From: Hirschia sp.
Lineage (GTDB): Bacteria; Pseudomonadota; Alphaproteobacteria; Caulobacterales; Hyphomonadaceae
Assembly (NCBI GenBank): GCA_002709235.1
Contig: PAQI01000005.1
Coordinates: forward strand, 236,463 to 289,833
Direction of reading: 5' to 3'
Length of the DNA: 53,371 nt
Position 1 is the stretch's first letter. Each line of letters begins with the position of its first letter. Shown piece by piece: positions 24,770-33,192 of the stretch. The position numbers and the translations under genes were made by a program. Under the pieces are notes generated by a model that was given only the letters and a program-made list of their open reading frames with translations, was not told where the DNA came from and did not search any database.

Positions 24770-25732
24770 ATGGGCTCCAACCATCTTCGTACATTTGCTT
24801 TGATCGCAGCCATGACGGCGCTGTTCATGGGTGTGGGTTTCCTGATCGGCGGGCAGATCGGCATGATCATCGCGCTGGCATTGGCGGGCGTGGGCAATTT
24901 CATCAGCTATTGGAATGCCGACAAGATCGTCCTCTCAATGTATCGCGCAAAAGAGGTCGACGAGACGCATTCTGATCCGCGAATCCGCGCATATGCTTCT
25001 GATGTGCTGGAAATGGCCGCCAATGCGGGGCTGCCAAGACCTCGCGTGACCATTGTTGAAAATTCCCAACCCAATGCATTCGCAACCGGGCGCAACCCCG
25101 AACATGCCGCCGTCGCCGCAACGACCGGGCTGCTATCCATGCTGGACCGGCGCGAAGTGCGCGGTGTGATGGCTCATGAACTGGCCCATGTACGCAATCG
25201 TGACACGCTGACCATGACAGTCACGGCCACGATTGCCGGTGCGATTTCTGCGCTGGCAAACTTTGCCTTCTTCTTTGGTGGCAATCGCGACCGGCCGGGC
25301 GGTCTCATCGGTACCATCGCAATCATGATTCTTGCGCCCATGGCCGCCAGCCTTGTGCAGATGGCGATCAGTCGGGGCCGCGAATATGAAGCAGATGCCG
25401 GTGGCGCGGAAATCTCCGGCGACCCTGAAGCATTGGCCCGTGCATTGCAAAAGATCGAACAGATCGCCCATGGCGGTCGTGCGGTGAATCAGCAGGCCGA
25501 ACGCAATCCGGCCACCGCGCACATGTTCATCATCAATCCGCTCAACGGCAAGGGCGCGGACAATCTGTTTTCTACCCACCCGGCCACAAAGAATCGCGTC
25601 GCGGCGCTGATGAAGCTGGCAGGCATGGGGGGTGGTCATCGTTCCGCGCCTGCTCCGGTATCACCGGATGTGGAAACAGTCAGCGCCGTGCCGACATTCT
25701 CCAAATCCCGCAGCAAGAGACCGCGGGGTTAG
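24770..25732 (+). CDS. htpX: HtpX-type M48 membrane zinc metalloprotease
   Basis: 320 residues. Two N-terminal membrane helices (about 8-52), then the catalytic motif [14 protein letters not shown] (HExxH) and two further helices. The third zinc ligand, Glu, is in [22 protein letters not shown]-terminal extension rich in Ser, Pro and Lys follows the usual [17 protein letters not shown] block. HtpX works with FtsH in the quality control of inner-membrane proteins, and hflKC, modulators of FtsH, also lie in this window. Ribosome site AAAGG five bases before ATG. Single gene, convergent with the AT-rich HNH gene. Confidence 0.95.
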   Translation: MGSNHLRTFALIAAMTALFMGVGFLIGGQIGMIIALALAGVGNFISYWNADKIVLSMYRAKEVDETHSDPRIRAYASDVLEMAANAGLPRPRVTIVENSQPNAFATGRNPEHAAVAATTGLLSMLDRREVRGVMAHELAHVRNRDTLTMTVTATIAGAISALANFAFFFGGNRDRPGGLIGTIAIMILAPMAASLVQMAISRGREYEADAGGAEISGDPEALARALQKIEQIAHGGRAVNQQAERNPATAHMFIINPLNGKGADNLFSTHPATKNRVAALMKLAGMGGGHRSAPAPVSPDVETVSAVPTFSKSRSKRPRG

Positions 25733-25750
25733 TGCTCATTTACTCACTGA

Positions 25751-25770
25751 GCTGTAACATGATTTACAGC
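25751..25770. repeat. Perfect inverted repeat between htpX and the HNH gene
   Basis: GCTGTAA (25751-25757) and TTACAGC (25764-25770) are separated by six bases. It lies between two convergent genes and could act as a weak bidirectional terminator, although no T tract follows on either strand. Confidence 0.4.
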
Positions 25771-25810
25771 GATTTGGATATCGCAAGACTACTGAGTGAG
25801 CGACAGATGT

Positions 25811-26227
25811 TTATCTAAACTGAGCCCAAAGGTTGGATACCGTCTGGGGAGGCTGCAATGCACTAGATTTGCCTGAAGTCACCTCCGTACGGGCCCAGCA
25901 GTTTTCAGTATTGATTGCGTCGGAAGTTGATGTCGCGCCAAGCGAATTTTTCTTAGCCGCTGATAGGTACCCGCCTAATGAGGCATTTTTCCGCCAATGT
26001 AAGGGGCGCTTGTTTTCGAGTACATCAGCGCCGCCAATAGAAATAGCAACAATATGGTCAATTTCCCATCCGTATTGAGAAGACCTGTCACCGTAAGCGT
26101 CAAAAGAAATAAGTTTAAACCAATCATCTCGGCGCCATGCATTGGGGTCATACCCCGGCACAATCGCGCCCTTGTTCCAGACTTGCAATCGTTCAACCAA
26201 ATTGTCGATGTAGTTGTCCCATTTCAT
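25811..26227 (-). CDS. HNH-endonuclease-like protein, probably acquired
   Basis: 138 residues, ATG 26227 with AGAGG eight bases upstream. The central part has the layout of an HNH/betabetaalpha nuclease: RSSQYGWEIDHIVAISIGG, then ADVLENKRPLHWRKNASLGG, giving Asp-His, Asn and Asn/His in the expected order. The first 50 residues (KWDNYIDNLVERLQVWNKGA) and the last 35 are not recognised. The gene and its surroundings to about 26385 are clearly AT-richer than the rest of the window, and codon use differs (many ATT, AAT, TTA-type codons), which points to recent transfer. It lies alone between htpX and terC, without restriction-modification or phage partners. Confidence 0.75.
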   Translation of the reverse strand: MKWDNYIDNLVERLQVWNKGAIVPGYDPNAWRRDDWFKLISFDAYGDRSSQYGWEIDHIVAISIGGADVLENKRPLHWRKNASLGGYLSAAKKNSLGATSTSDAINTENCWARTEVTSGKSSALQPPQTVSNLWAQFR

Positions 26228-26385
26228 TGGAATTGCCTCTGCGTATTAGAAAATAAATGTATCATTCTACGCCCCAGCACTTCTCACTATATAGCAAATT
26301 TTGGGTTTTGTAAGTTACAGGATTTTTACTATTTTCGTTCCCTTGAAGGAACAGGCTTTGGGCTAAGCCATACGCGCCCGACGCG

Positions 26386-27165
26386 TTAACCCTTTACCGG
26401 GTCAGTTCGCTTTCTGCGCAGCATGTTCAGCATCTCGACAAACATCGAGAATGACATGGCGGCATAGACATATCCCTTGGGCACGTGCACGCCGAAACCA
26501 TCCGCGATCAGCACCACACCGATCATCATCAAAAAGGCCAGCGCCAGCATGACGATGGTCGGATTGTCATGGATGAACCGGGCAAGCGGACCCGCCATGA
26601 AAGCCATCACGCCCACTGCGATGACGACTGCGGTGATCATGACGGGCAGATGGTCTGTCATGCCAACCGCCGTCAATATGCTGTCGACCGAGAACACCAT
26701 GTCTAGCAGGATCACCTGCACAATGGCCGAGCCAAAGCCCAGCCCTGCCTTCTGAGCGGTAAAAACACTGTCGGCGGGGGTCGGATCTATATTGTGGTGG
26801 ATCTCGGACGTGGCCTTCCAGATCAGGAAAAGTCCTCCTGCGATCAGGATCAGATCTCGCAGGGAAAACGCTGTCTCGAAACTGGGGGCACCATGCGCGT
26901 TCAGCGGACCGGACAGGCCCAGGTCAAACAAAGGGGCTGTGATCCGCGCCAGATATACAAGGGTGGCCAGCAGCACGATGCGCAGGACAAGTGCCAGCCC
27001 GATGCCCAGCTTGCGTGCGGCGGGACGCTGATGTTCCGGCAGCTTGTTGGTGACAATGGAGATGAAGACAAGGTTATCGATACCGAGCACGATCTCCATC
27101 ACGAGAAGCGCTGCGAGAGCCGCCCATGCTGTCGGGTCCGCAATCGTCGCCAATATCAGGTCCAT
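26386..27165 (-). CDS. TerC-family integral membrane protein
   Basis: 259 residues with seven predicted membrane helices. Diagnostic motifs: [20 protein letters not shown], where the two acidic residues are conserved in all TerC proteins, and [20 protein letters not shown], the second acidic membrane motif. TerC/Alx-type proteins are linked to manganese export and metallation of exported proteins, and to tellurite resistance. I looked for the yybP-ykoY manganese riboswitch that precedes many of them and saw none in the 95 bases upstream. Single gene. Confidence 0.93.
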   Translation of the reverse strand: MDLILATIADPTAWAALAALLVMEIVLGIDNLVFISIVTNKLPEHQRPAARKLGIGLALVLRIVLLATLVYLARITAPLFDLGLSGPLNAHGAPSFETAFSLRDLILIAGGLFLIWKATSEIHHNIDPTPADSVFTAQKAGLGFGSAIVQVILLDMVFSVDSILTAVGMTDHLPVMITAVVIAVGVMAFMAGPLARFIHDNPTIVMLALAFLMMIGVVLIADGFGVHVPKGYVYAAMSFSMFVEMLNMLRRKRTDPVKG

Positions 27166-27260
27166 GCTCTCATCCTTGTGGAAGGCGTTTCAATTGCGGA
27201 TATGTGGGAAGGCTTAGGCGGCATCACCAGATGATCGCTCATGGTGCACCAGAAATATTT

Positions 27261-28046
27261 TCAGGGACAATGGGTCTTCAAAAAGGCCCGCACAGCCGCT
27301 TCTGCCGGGCTGTGTATCAGGTCATCCGGGCGCAGCTGCGTGTAAAGCTCCATGCTGGCGAGGAGGGCCCTGCGCACATCTTCACGGTCATGCGCGGCAA
27401 GCGTGGCCGCAAGCTTTTGCGTCAGGGGCGAGACATGTTGTTCCAGACGACGCAGGCCGCGCTGGGGACGTCCTTCTGCGGTATGGATCATCGGGGCGAG
27501 CACCTTTTCGCGGATCATGTCCAGAAGGGCGATGGCCTCGAACAGTTCACCACGCGCCAGCTTGGTCGCGCCATAATGGAGCCAGGTCCAGATGCGCTCC
27601 TCGAACCAGTCAGGCGGCATGTCCGGCCAGCTCACATCTGCATTGGTGACGCGCTCATTGATCTGCGGATCGCGCGACCAGATCACGACAGGGCGTTCCA
27701 CCATTGCATCAAGTGCATCACCCGTGACGAATTTGAGATCAACATGGATCACATCCGGGCCAAACAGGCAGATCAGCAGGCGTGGTTCGCCCACATGCTC
27801 GCCGGTGAAAGCAGACAGGAGATCGCCACAACCGGCCGCAAACTCACGCCGGGTAGCCATGACCATGTCATAGGCGTCATCGCGCACCACGAGGACAAGG
27901 TCCAGGTCTGACCAGTCATCGAACCCGCCATGCAGAATCGATCCACCTGCCAGCAAAGCAAGAAAACGGGAATCGCCTTCCACATGCGCGCGGATTCGGA
28001 ACAGATGGGATGCCTGAGGGAAGTGAGGCGGGATCAGATCGGTCAT
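27261..28046 (-). CDS. Nucleotidyltransferase-domain protein (ANT/DUF4111-like)
   Basis: 261 residues from ATG 28046, where MTDLIPPHFPQASHLFRIRA begins; longer in-frame starts would overlap the divergent DUF305 gene. The nucleotidyltransferase signature is intact: LLAGGSILHGGFDDWSDLDLVLVV (Gly-Ser and Asp-x-Asp), with a third acidic position in VIHVDLKFV. The C-terminal half is helical (LHYGATKLARGELFEAIALL, SMELYTQLRPDDLI), as in the aminoglycoside adenylyltransferase-like proteins with a DUF4111-type tail. Many chromosomal members have no proven resistance role, so no substrate is proposed. Divergent from the DUF305 gene. Confidence 0.85.
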   Translation of the reverse strand: MTDLIPPHFPQASHLFRIRAHVEGDSRFLALLAGGSILHGGFDDWSDLDLVLVVRDDAYDMVMATRREFAAGCGDLLSAFTGEHVGEPRLLICLFGPDVIHVDLKFVTGDALDAMVERPVVIWSRDPQINERVTNADVSWPDMPPDWFEERIWTWLHYGATKLARGELFEAIALLDMIREKVLAPMIHTAEGRPQRGLRRLEQHVSPLTQKLAATLAAHDREDVRRALLASMELYTQLRPDDLIHSPAEAAVRAFLKTHCP

Positions 28047-28137
28047 GAAACAGGCCCGGTTGTGAAGATTTGGAACGGTTGGCAGCGTTCCCGTGTTGGT
28101 CATGCGACTGATCAACACGAAAGGCTCGAAATTCCTG

Positions 28138-28689
28138 ATGCACTATTACAGGTTCGGCGCGATGATCGCCACATCCACAATTGTCATGTTCATCCTGATG
28201 TATCTCAACACCTATGCGCTGGATCATGTGTTCTGGAGTGAAACGCGGGTCTATATGGCGCTGCTGATGGGGGCGGTGATGGCCATTGTCATGTTGAGCT
28301 TCATGCTTGGCCTGTACAAGAACCGCAAGATCAATATTGCCATCTATGCCGGTGCATGCGGGATCGCGCTTGTAAGCCTCTTTCTTGTGCGTAGTCAGGC
28401 CACCATCAAGGATGAAAGCTGGATGAGTGCGATGATCCCGCATCATTCCATCGCGATCATGACCAGTGAACGCGCCCATATCCATGATCTGCGGGTGCGA
28501 GAGCTCGCTGACGGCATAATTTCCGCCCAGCGCAAGGAGATCAAGGAAATGAAATGGCTGCTGAATGATATCGATGCCAATGGCATTGCTGACAAACAGT
28601 CAGAAGCCGACCAGCGGCCTGTGCCGGAATTTGACGGCTCGCCGACGGCGCAGCGGACCGACGCTACTGCTGATGGCACGCCTGAATGA
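28138..28689 (+). CDS. DUF305 membrane protein
   Basis: 183 residues from ATG 28138; earlier in-frame starts (28102, 28093) exist, but family members usually begin as here (MHYYRFGAMIATSTIVMFIL). Three membrane helices cover about 8-85. The DUF305 signature follows: DESWMSAMIPHHSIAIMTSE, with LADGIISAQRKEIKEMKWLL, whose two His residues and Glu are candidate metal ligands in the periplasm. Other DUF305 proteins are often linked to copper or oxidative stress, but no activity is established. A charged, Ala/Asp/Glu-rich tail of 40 residues ends the protein. It is 60 bases ahead of trmD, where rimM is usually found. Confidence 0.9.
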   Translation: MHYYRFGAMIATSTIVMFILMYLNTYALDHVFWSETRVYMALLMGAVMAIVMLSFMLGLYKNRKINIAIYAGACGIALVSLFLVRSQATIKDESWMSAMIPHHSIAIMTSERAHIHDLRVRELADGIISAQRKEIKEMKWLLNDIDANGIADKQSEADQRPVPEFDGSPTAQRTDATADGTPE

Positions 28690-28749
28690 TCGCGATCTAT
28701 TTCAGCCTGTGCAATTCCAAAACAGGCCAATCGCGTCTAAACCCCGTCC

Positions 28750-29466
28750 ATGACCTTCAAAACCACCATACTCACCCTGTTTCCGGATGCCTTTCCGGGC
28801 GTGCTCGGTGCCTCCATCATTGGCCGTGGACTGGAGACCGGCGCATGGTCTCTGGAGACCGTGCATCTGCGCCAGTTCGGAGAGGGCAAGCACAAGAATG
28901 TCGACGACACGCCCGCAGGCGGTGGCGCGGGGATGGTGATGCGCCCGGATGTGATCGGTGCCGCCATTGATAGTGTGCCTCTTCAGGGGCGTCCTCTTTT
29001 ATATATGTCCCCGCGTGGCAAGACACTGACACAGGCGCGTGTGCGTGAGCTGTCTGCCGGTCCGGGGGTGGTGATGCTGTGCGGGCGCTTTGAAGGGCTG
29101 GATGAGCGCGTCATCGAGGCACGCGGCATGGAGGAAGTCTCCATTGGTGATTATGTGCTGGCTGGAGGCGAGGTGGCTGCCCAGGTTTTGCTGGAAGCCT
29201 GTGTACGCCTGCTGCCCGGTGTGGCTGGTAATGCCGAGAGCCTGACCCATGAAAGTTTCGAGACCGGCTTGCTGGAACACCCCCAATATACCCGCCCCCG
29301 GACATGGGAAGGGCACGACATTCCCGACGTGCTGCTGTCCGGCGATCATAAAAAGATCGAAGAATGGCGACGATCTCAGGCTGAGGCGTTGACAAAAGCG
29401 CGCAGACCGGATTTATACGCCGCTTTCCAGAACACTGTCGCGACACGCGCGCGCCCCGAAAGTTAA
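28750..29466 (+). CDS. trmD: tRNA (guanine-N1)-methyltransferase TrmD
   Basis: 238 residues. SPOUT/trefoil-knot methylase motifs: [39 protein letters not shown], the SAM knot [20 protein letters not shown], and [20 protein letters not shown]. It methylates G37 of tRNAs next to the anticodon and prevents +1 frameshifting. The C-terminal helical domain ([20 protein letters not shown]) is complete. It is followed 10 bases later by rplS, the conserved order trmD-rplS; the usual upstream partners rpsP and rimM are absent from this window. Confidence 0.97.
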   Translation: MTFKTTILTLFPDAFPGVLGASIIGRGLETGAWSLETVHLRQFGEGKHKNVDDTPAGGGAGMVMRPDVIGAAIDSVPLQGRPLLYMSPRGKTLTQARVRELSAGPGVVMLCGRFEGLDERVIEARGMEEVSIGDYVLAGGEVAAQVLLEACVRLLPGVAGNAESLTHESFETGLLEHPQYTRPRTWEGHDIPDVLLSGDHKKIEEWRRSQAEALTKARRPDLYAAFQNTVATRARPES

Positions 29467-29476
29467 GAGCTCAACG

Positions 29477-29878
29477 ATGGCCAACATTATCCAAACCCTC
29501 GAAGCCGAGGAAGTTGTACGCGTTCTCGGCGACAAGCAAATCCCCGAATTTTCGCCTGGCGACACACTGATCGTCAATGTGAAGATCAAGGAAGGTGAGC
29601 GCGAGCGTGTGCAGGCCTTTGAAGGCGTTTGCATTGCCCGTTCCGGCGGCGGCCTGAACGAGAACTTCACAGTTCGCAAGCTGTCCTATGGTGAAGGTGT
29701 GGAGCGTGTTTTCCCGGTCGTTTCGCCAAACATCGAAAGCATTGTAGTAAAGCGCAGGGGTAAGGTTCGCCGTGCCAAGCTTTACTACCTGCGTGGACGC
29801 ACCGGTAAGGCTGCACGTATTGTCGAGCGCACCTCTGGTCGCGGCATCGTCAAGCGCGAGAAAAAAGTCAAAAGCTAA
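29477..29878 (+). CDS. rplS: 50S ribosomal protein L19
   Basis: 133 residues. Family blocks are plain: [60 protein letters not shown] and [21 protein letters not shown]19 sits at the subunit interface of the ribosome. It is directly downstream of trmD and upstream of a strong terminator. The C-terminal basic tail ([12 protein letters not shown]) is slightly longer than in E. coli (115 residues), as usual in alphaproteobacteria. Confidence 0.98.
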   Translation: MANIIQTLEAEEVVRVLGDKQIPEFSPGDTLIVNVKIKEGERERVQAFEGVCIARSGGGLNENFTVRKLSYGEGVERVFPVVSPNIESIVVKRRGKVRRAKLYYLRGRTGKAARIVERTSGRGIVKREKKVKS

Positions 29879-29920
29879 GCGCTTCTGGCGGGTTCAGACT
29901 GAACCATTGCAAGTTTTAAA

Positions 29921-29954
29921 AAAAACGCCGCTCCGAAAGGGGCGGCGTTTTTGC
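29921..29954. terminator. Strong terminator after rplS (usable on both strands)
   Basis: Bases 29921-29934 pair with 29939-29952 around the tetraloop GAAA: AAAAACGCCGCTCC against GGGGCGGCGTTTTT, with one T-G pair. A and T runs on either side let it serve both rplS and the convergent flagellar operon ending at 29980. Confidence 0.9.
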
Positions 29955-29979
29955 TTTTATCTGTCGTGGGAAGGAGGGC

Positions 29980-30429
29980 TCAGACCTTCACATTCGCCGC
30001 AATGCCTGAGCCGGATGAATCCCTGGGCTTCGTGGCTGTGCCGGCTGCGCCATAGCCTGCGGGGGCTGCCCGCGCACTGGCGACTTCTTCCGATATGGTA
30101 CGGACCAGGCCTTCGGTGACATCCTTCATGCTGCCAATGGCCTGTGCATGGTGATCCAGCACCTGCTGGAAGGTCTGAACGGCCCCCATCAGCTCCTGAA
30201 TCAATGGTTTGGGGACGCCTTCAAGCAGGCTGCGATCCTGTTGGATCAGCGCCATTTCCAGCCGATAGGCATGGGCGAGCTTTTCTTTCTCCTGCCAGTC
30301 GCGCGATGAGGCATCCAGATGGCCTGTCTTGAGGGCATCTATCTCGGCGCGGACAAGGTCTGTCAGGCGCAGGGTGACGCCCAGCAGCTGGTCGGCGCGG
30401 TCGGTGGGGTCATGTGCGGCGAGGGCCAT
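29980..30429 (-). CDS. flbY: FlbY-like flagellar protein (FlgN-type helical protein)
   Basis: 149 residues, start at ATG 30429 with AGAGGAG. Mostly long helices (LLGVTLRLTDLVRAEIDALK, then WQEKEKLAHAYRLEMALIQQ), followed by a Gly/Ala/Ser-rich tail. The position directly after flgI and cheL corresponds to flbY of Caulobacter, and a helical build like FlgN-type export chaperones fits. I assign it on position and shape rather than on firm sequence signatures, since the residues themselves are weakly diagnostic. The last gene of the flgI operon; the shared terminator at 29921 lies beyond it. Confidence 0.7.
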   Translation of the reverse strand: MALAAHDPTDRADQLLGVTLRLTDLVRAEIDALKTGHLDASSRDWQEKEKLAHAYRLEMALIQQDRSLLEGVPKPLIQELMGAVQTFQQVLDHHAQAIGSMKDVTEGLVRTISEEVASARAAPAGYGAAGTATKPRDSSGSGIAANVKV

Positions 30430-30475
30430 GTGCAGTCTCCTCTGGCGTTGAACTTGGGCGTTGATCTGGTGGGCT

Positions 30476-30802
30476 CTATTTCAGGCCCTGCATGCGCAGG
30501 ATCTCGGTCATCACGGAATCGGCGATACCGATCCCGCCAGCTTCAGCGATATTGCGCGCATATTCCTCAAGCAACATGGGGCGAAATGCGGCTTCAGCCT
30601 GTCCGCCGCCAAATGGTCCGTCCGTCTCGATCTGGTTGAAGACAGGGGCCAGCATTTCCTGGATGAACATGGCCTCGAATTCCTCTGCGACTTCGGCGGC
30701 TTTTGCGCGTGTGTCCACACCTGAGATATTCGGCGTCTGCGCCTTGCCCAGACGTTGAACAGCGGCCGGGTCGGCCAGAGTGGAGAGCAGGGGATCAGCC
30801 AT
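30476..30802 (-). CDS. cheL: Rod-binding protein, CheL (FlgJ N-terminal domain only)
   Basis: 108 residues, covering only the rod-capping domain of FlgJ and lacking its muramidase domain, as in Caulobacter CheL. Diagnostic stretch: KAAEVAEEFEAMFIQEMLAP and GGGQAEAAFRPMLLEEYARN, then AEAGGIGIADSVMTEILRMQ. Rod-binding proteins help assemble the flagellar rod in the periplasm; a separate hydrolase would be needed to open the peptidoglycan. It starts four bases after the flgI stop, with its ribosome site (GAGGTGATG) in the flgI end, so coupling is likely. Confidence 0.9.
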   Translation of the reverse strand: MADPLLSTLADPAAVQRLGKAQTPNISGVDTRAKAAEVAEEFEAMFIQEMLAPVFNQIETDGPFGGGQAEAAFRPMLLEEYARNIAEAGGIGIADSVMTEILRMQGLK

Positions 30803-30806
30803 GGTC

Positions 30807-31931
30807 TTACATCACCTCTATATCGGCCTGGAGCGCACCAGCGGCCTTGAGCGCCTGGAGGATGGAAATCATGTCACGCGGGCTGACACCCAGCGCATTG
30901 AGACCATTGACCAGTTCGCGCAGCGGTACACCGCCCTCGATATAGGCCAGGTCTGCCATGTCCTCGGCAATATTCACATTGGTCTGCGGAACTACAACGG
31001 TCTCGCCCTCACCAAAGGCATTGGGCTGGCTGACGGCGGGTTGCTCTTGCACGGATATGGTCAGGTTACCCTGCGCAATGGCAACGGTGGAGACGCGCAC
31101 ATTTTCGCCCATCACGATAATGCCGGTGGTCTCGTTGATGATGATGCGGGCCGCCTGATCGGGTTCGACCTCCAGCCGTTCTATCTCGGACAGCAGGAGC
31201 GTCATGTCGCCGGGAAAGTTTGGCGGGCGGGTCAGTTCAACCGTGGCATGGTCGGTCGCACGTGCGGCACCGACACCAAGATAGGCGTTGATCACGCCAC
31301 TGATACGGCGCGCCGTGGTAAAATCGGGATTGCGCAGGGAAAGCCGCAGCTGCTGCTTGTCATCGAGGCGGAAGGGCAGTTCGTTCTCGACCAGTCCGCC
31401 ATTGGGAATTCGACCATTGGTGGGCACATTGCGCGTCACGCTTGATCCGCTATCGCCGGAAGCCGCAAATCCTCCGATGGCGACCGAACCTTGTGCGACG
31501 GCAAAGACATCGCCATTGGCACCCAGCAGGGGGGTCACGAGGAGTGTGCCACCTTCGAGCGATTTGGAATCACCCAGTGCCGAGATCGTCACATCAATGC
31601 GCGATCCATTGGTGGCAAATGGTGGCAGATTGGCCGTCACCATGACAGCGGCGATATTCTTGGTGTTGATCGACTGATCGCGGGAATTCACGCCCAGACG
31701 CTCCAGCATGCTTTCAAGGCTTTGCCGGGTGAAGGGGGAGTTGCGCAGGCTGTCGCCAGATCCGTTGAGGCCAACCACAAGGCCATAGCCGATGAGCTGG
31801 TTGTCGCGTACGCCTTCAATATCCACGATATCCTTGAGGCGGGCACCTGCCATGGCTGCGGGAGCGTTGAACAGGCAAAGGCTGATCACGACAAGCGCAG
31901 ACAGAAATGCTGAGGTCAGTCGGCGAAGCAT
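30807..31931 (-). CDS. flgI: Flagellar P-ring protein FlgI
   Basis: 374 residues from ATG 31931; a GTG six codons upstream is possible, but the ATG gives a cleaner signal peptide (MLRRLTSAFLSALVVISLCL, cleavage near AMAGA). Family blocks: ARLKDIVDIEGVRDNQLIGY, GLVVGLNGSGDSLRNSPFTR, VTANLPPFATNGSRIDVTIS, and the C-terminal LADLAYIEGGVPLRELVNGL with LNALGVSPRDMISILQALKA. FlgI forms the peptidoglycan-level ring around the rod, folded with help from FlgA (encoded at 36027-36797). First gene of flgI-cheL-flbY and divergent from fliX. Confidence 0.97.
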   Translation of the reverse strand: MLRRLTSAFLSALVVISLCLFNAPAAMAGARLKDIVDIEGVRDNQLIGYGLVVGLNGSGDSLRNSPFTRQSLESMLERLGVNSRDQSINTKNIAAVMVTANLPPFATNGSRIDVTISALGDSKSLEGGTLLVTPLLGANGDVFAVAQGSVAIGGFAASGDSGSSVTRNVPTNGRIPNGGLVENELPFRLDDKQQLRLSLRNPDFTTARRISGVINAYLGVGAARATDHATVELTRPPNFPGDMTLLLSEIERLEVEPDQAARIIINETTGIIVMGENVRVSTVAIAQGNLTISVQEQPAVSQPNAFGEGETVVVPQTNVNIAEDMADLAYIEGGVPLRELVNGLNALGVSPRDMISILQALKAAGALQADIEVM

Positions 31932-32051
31932 TGAAAACACCCAATCCACTCATAACAGGCGCGAGCTTTCCTCACGCTGGTTTTTGAGGCTTCAGAGTGG
32001 CGTTCAAGCGACAACAAAGCCTTAAGAGCGCTGCATTTTTCATCAATTGCG

Positions 32052-32066
32052 TTAGGGGCGGGTTAA
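32052..32066 (+). promoter_or_regulatory. CtrA-like box in the flgI-fliX intergenic region
   Basis: TTAG (32052-32055), seven bases, then TTAA (32063-32066) followed by C: one mismatch from TTAA-N7-TTAAC. It is 43 bases before the fliX start. In Caulobacter the fliX promoter is a CtrA target, so the site is expected there. Confidence 0.5.
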
Positions 32067-32109
32067 CCACGCAGGGGTGAGTCTGGGGGTCGCTTTCAGG
32101 AGTATGTCC

Positions 32110-32553
32110 ATGCGAATTGGTCGAACAGGGTCCGGCAGCCGCATTGGTGGTGCCAAATCATCAAAATCAAAGGGTAGCGAAGGCTTCTCCCCGATTTCTT
32201 CCAGTGGTGGAGCAAATGGCGCAGAGGCGACACCGGTCATGTCGCGTGCCAGTGGTGCGGCGACGCTTGGTGCCGTGGATGCAGTGATGGCGCTTCAGGG
32301 CGTCAATTCCTTAGGCGAACGCCGCGCGCGCTCGCTGCGCAAGGGGCGACGCATTCTGGATGCGCTGGACCGCCTGTCGCTTTCCATGCTGGACGGCAAT
32401 ACCTCCAGCGGACATTTGACGCTTCTCAAGCGGGCGATCAACGAAACGCGTGACGAATCAGGCGATGCTGGCCTCGATGATGCATTGAGCCATATCGAAG
32501 TTCGTGCAGCAGTTGAGATCGCCAAGCTGGAAAGACAAAAAAGGGACGTATAA
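32110..32553 (+). CDS. fliX: FliX, class II flagellar assembly regulator
   Basis: 147 residues from ATG 32110, eight bases after AGGAG; the ATG at 32104 is too close to that site. The N-terminal 60 residues are Gly/Ser-rich (MRIGRTGSGSRIGGAKSSKS), then the FliX domain appears: LGAVDAVMALQGVNSLGERR, RILDALDRLSLSMLDGNTSS and DDALSHIEVRAAVEIAKLER. In Caulobacter, FliX couples assembly of the basal body to FlbD and thus to class III/IV gene expression. Its place, divergent from flgI, is the same here. FlbD itself is not in the window. Confidence 0.9.
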   Translation: MRIGRTGSGSRIGGAKSSKSKGSEGFSPISSSGGANGAEATPVMSRASGAATLGAVDAVMALQGVNSLGERRARSLRKGRRILDALDRLSLSMLDGNTSSGHLTLLKRAINETRDESGDAGLDDALSHIEVRAAVEIAKLERQKRDV

Positions 32554-32694
32554 CCCCTGTTTTTCAGCTACATCGCTGATTCTCTCCCATAATTCTGTTC
32601 GAATTTGTGAGTTGATGCCTCACGGGCTTTCCTATATGAGGGCCTCGCAACAGGGACTTGGGTGGTGCATAGGCACGATCCTAGGGAGCGGCGT

Positions 32695-33108
32695 ATGAGC
32701 AACGAAGTACGTGACTACACCCCGTCGGAAGACGAGGAATACATGAATGAGCGTCAGCTGGAATATTTCCGGCAGAAGCTGATCGACTGGAAGCAAGACA
32801 TTCTGGACGGTAGCAAGTCCACGATTGAAACCATGCAGACCGAAACCGAGCAGCAGGCCGATTTTGTCGACCGTGCTTCTTCGGAAGCTGACAGGGCGCT
32901 GGAGCTTCGCACCCGTGACCGTCAGCGCAAGCTGATCTCCAAGATCGACGCGGCACTTCGTCGGATTCAGGAAGGTGAATACGGCTATTGCGAGCACACA
33001 GGTGAGCCTATCGGTGTGCGTCGTCTGGAAGCGCGTCCGACCGCTACGCTGTGCCTGGAAGCCCAGGAAAAGCATGAGCGCAAGGAACGCACAGTCCGCG
33101 ACGACTGA
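32695..33108 (+). CDS. dksA: DksA-family RNA polymerase-binding protein with reduced zinc finger (C-T-C-A)
   Basis: 137 residues from ATG 32695, with AGGGAG seven bases upstream. A coiled coil (YFRQKLIDWKQDILDGSKST) is followed by EADRALELRTRDRQRKLISK and the zinc-finger region GYCEHTGEPIGVRRLEARPT, ending in TLCLEAQEKHERKERTVRDD. In classical DksA both corners are CxxC; here they read CEHT and CLEA, so only two Cys remain. This C-T-C-A pattern is seen in DksA forms that work without tightly bound zinc. DksA binds in the RNA polymerase secondary channel and, with ppGpp, controls rRNA and stress genes. Located between fliX and a shared terminator. Confidence 0.95.
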   Translation: MSNEVRDYTPSEDEEYMNERQLEYFRQKLIDWKQDILDGSKSTIETMQTETEQQADFVDRASSEADRALELRTRDRQRKLISKIDAALRRIQEGEYGYCEHTGEPIGVRRLEARPTATLCLEAQEKHERKERTVRDD

Positions 33109-33131
33109 TCAGCGTTTGAAGATAGTCCATC

Positions 33132-33168
33132 AAAAAAAGCGTCCTTCATTGTCGAAGGGCGCTTTTTT
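33132..33168. terminator. Bidirectional terminator between dksA and dacB
   Basis: Bases 33133-33147 pair with 33154-33168, from the A-run through AGCGTCCTTC against GAAGGGCGCT to the T-run, with one T-G pair and a 6-base loop. A and T tracts on either side serve both convergent genes. Confidence 0.9.
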
Positions 33169-33192
33169 GTTGGACTGGCCGCGCTCTGCCAA

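Noticed and set aside
27166-27260. Manganese (yybP-ykoY) riboswitch before terC
   Set aside because: The region is too short and lacks the conserved paired CUxGGGxAG-type loops.
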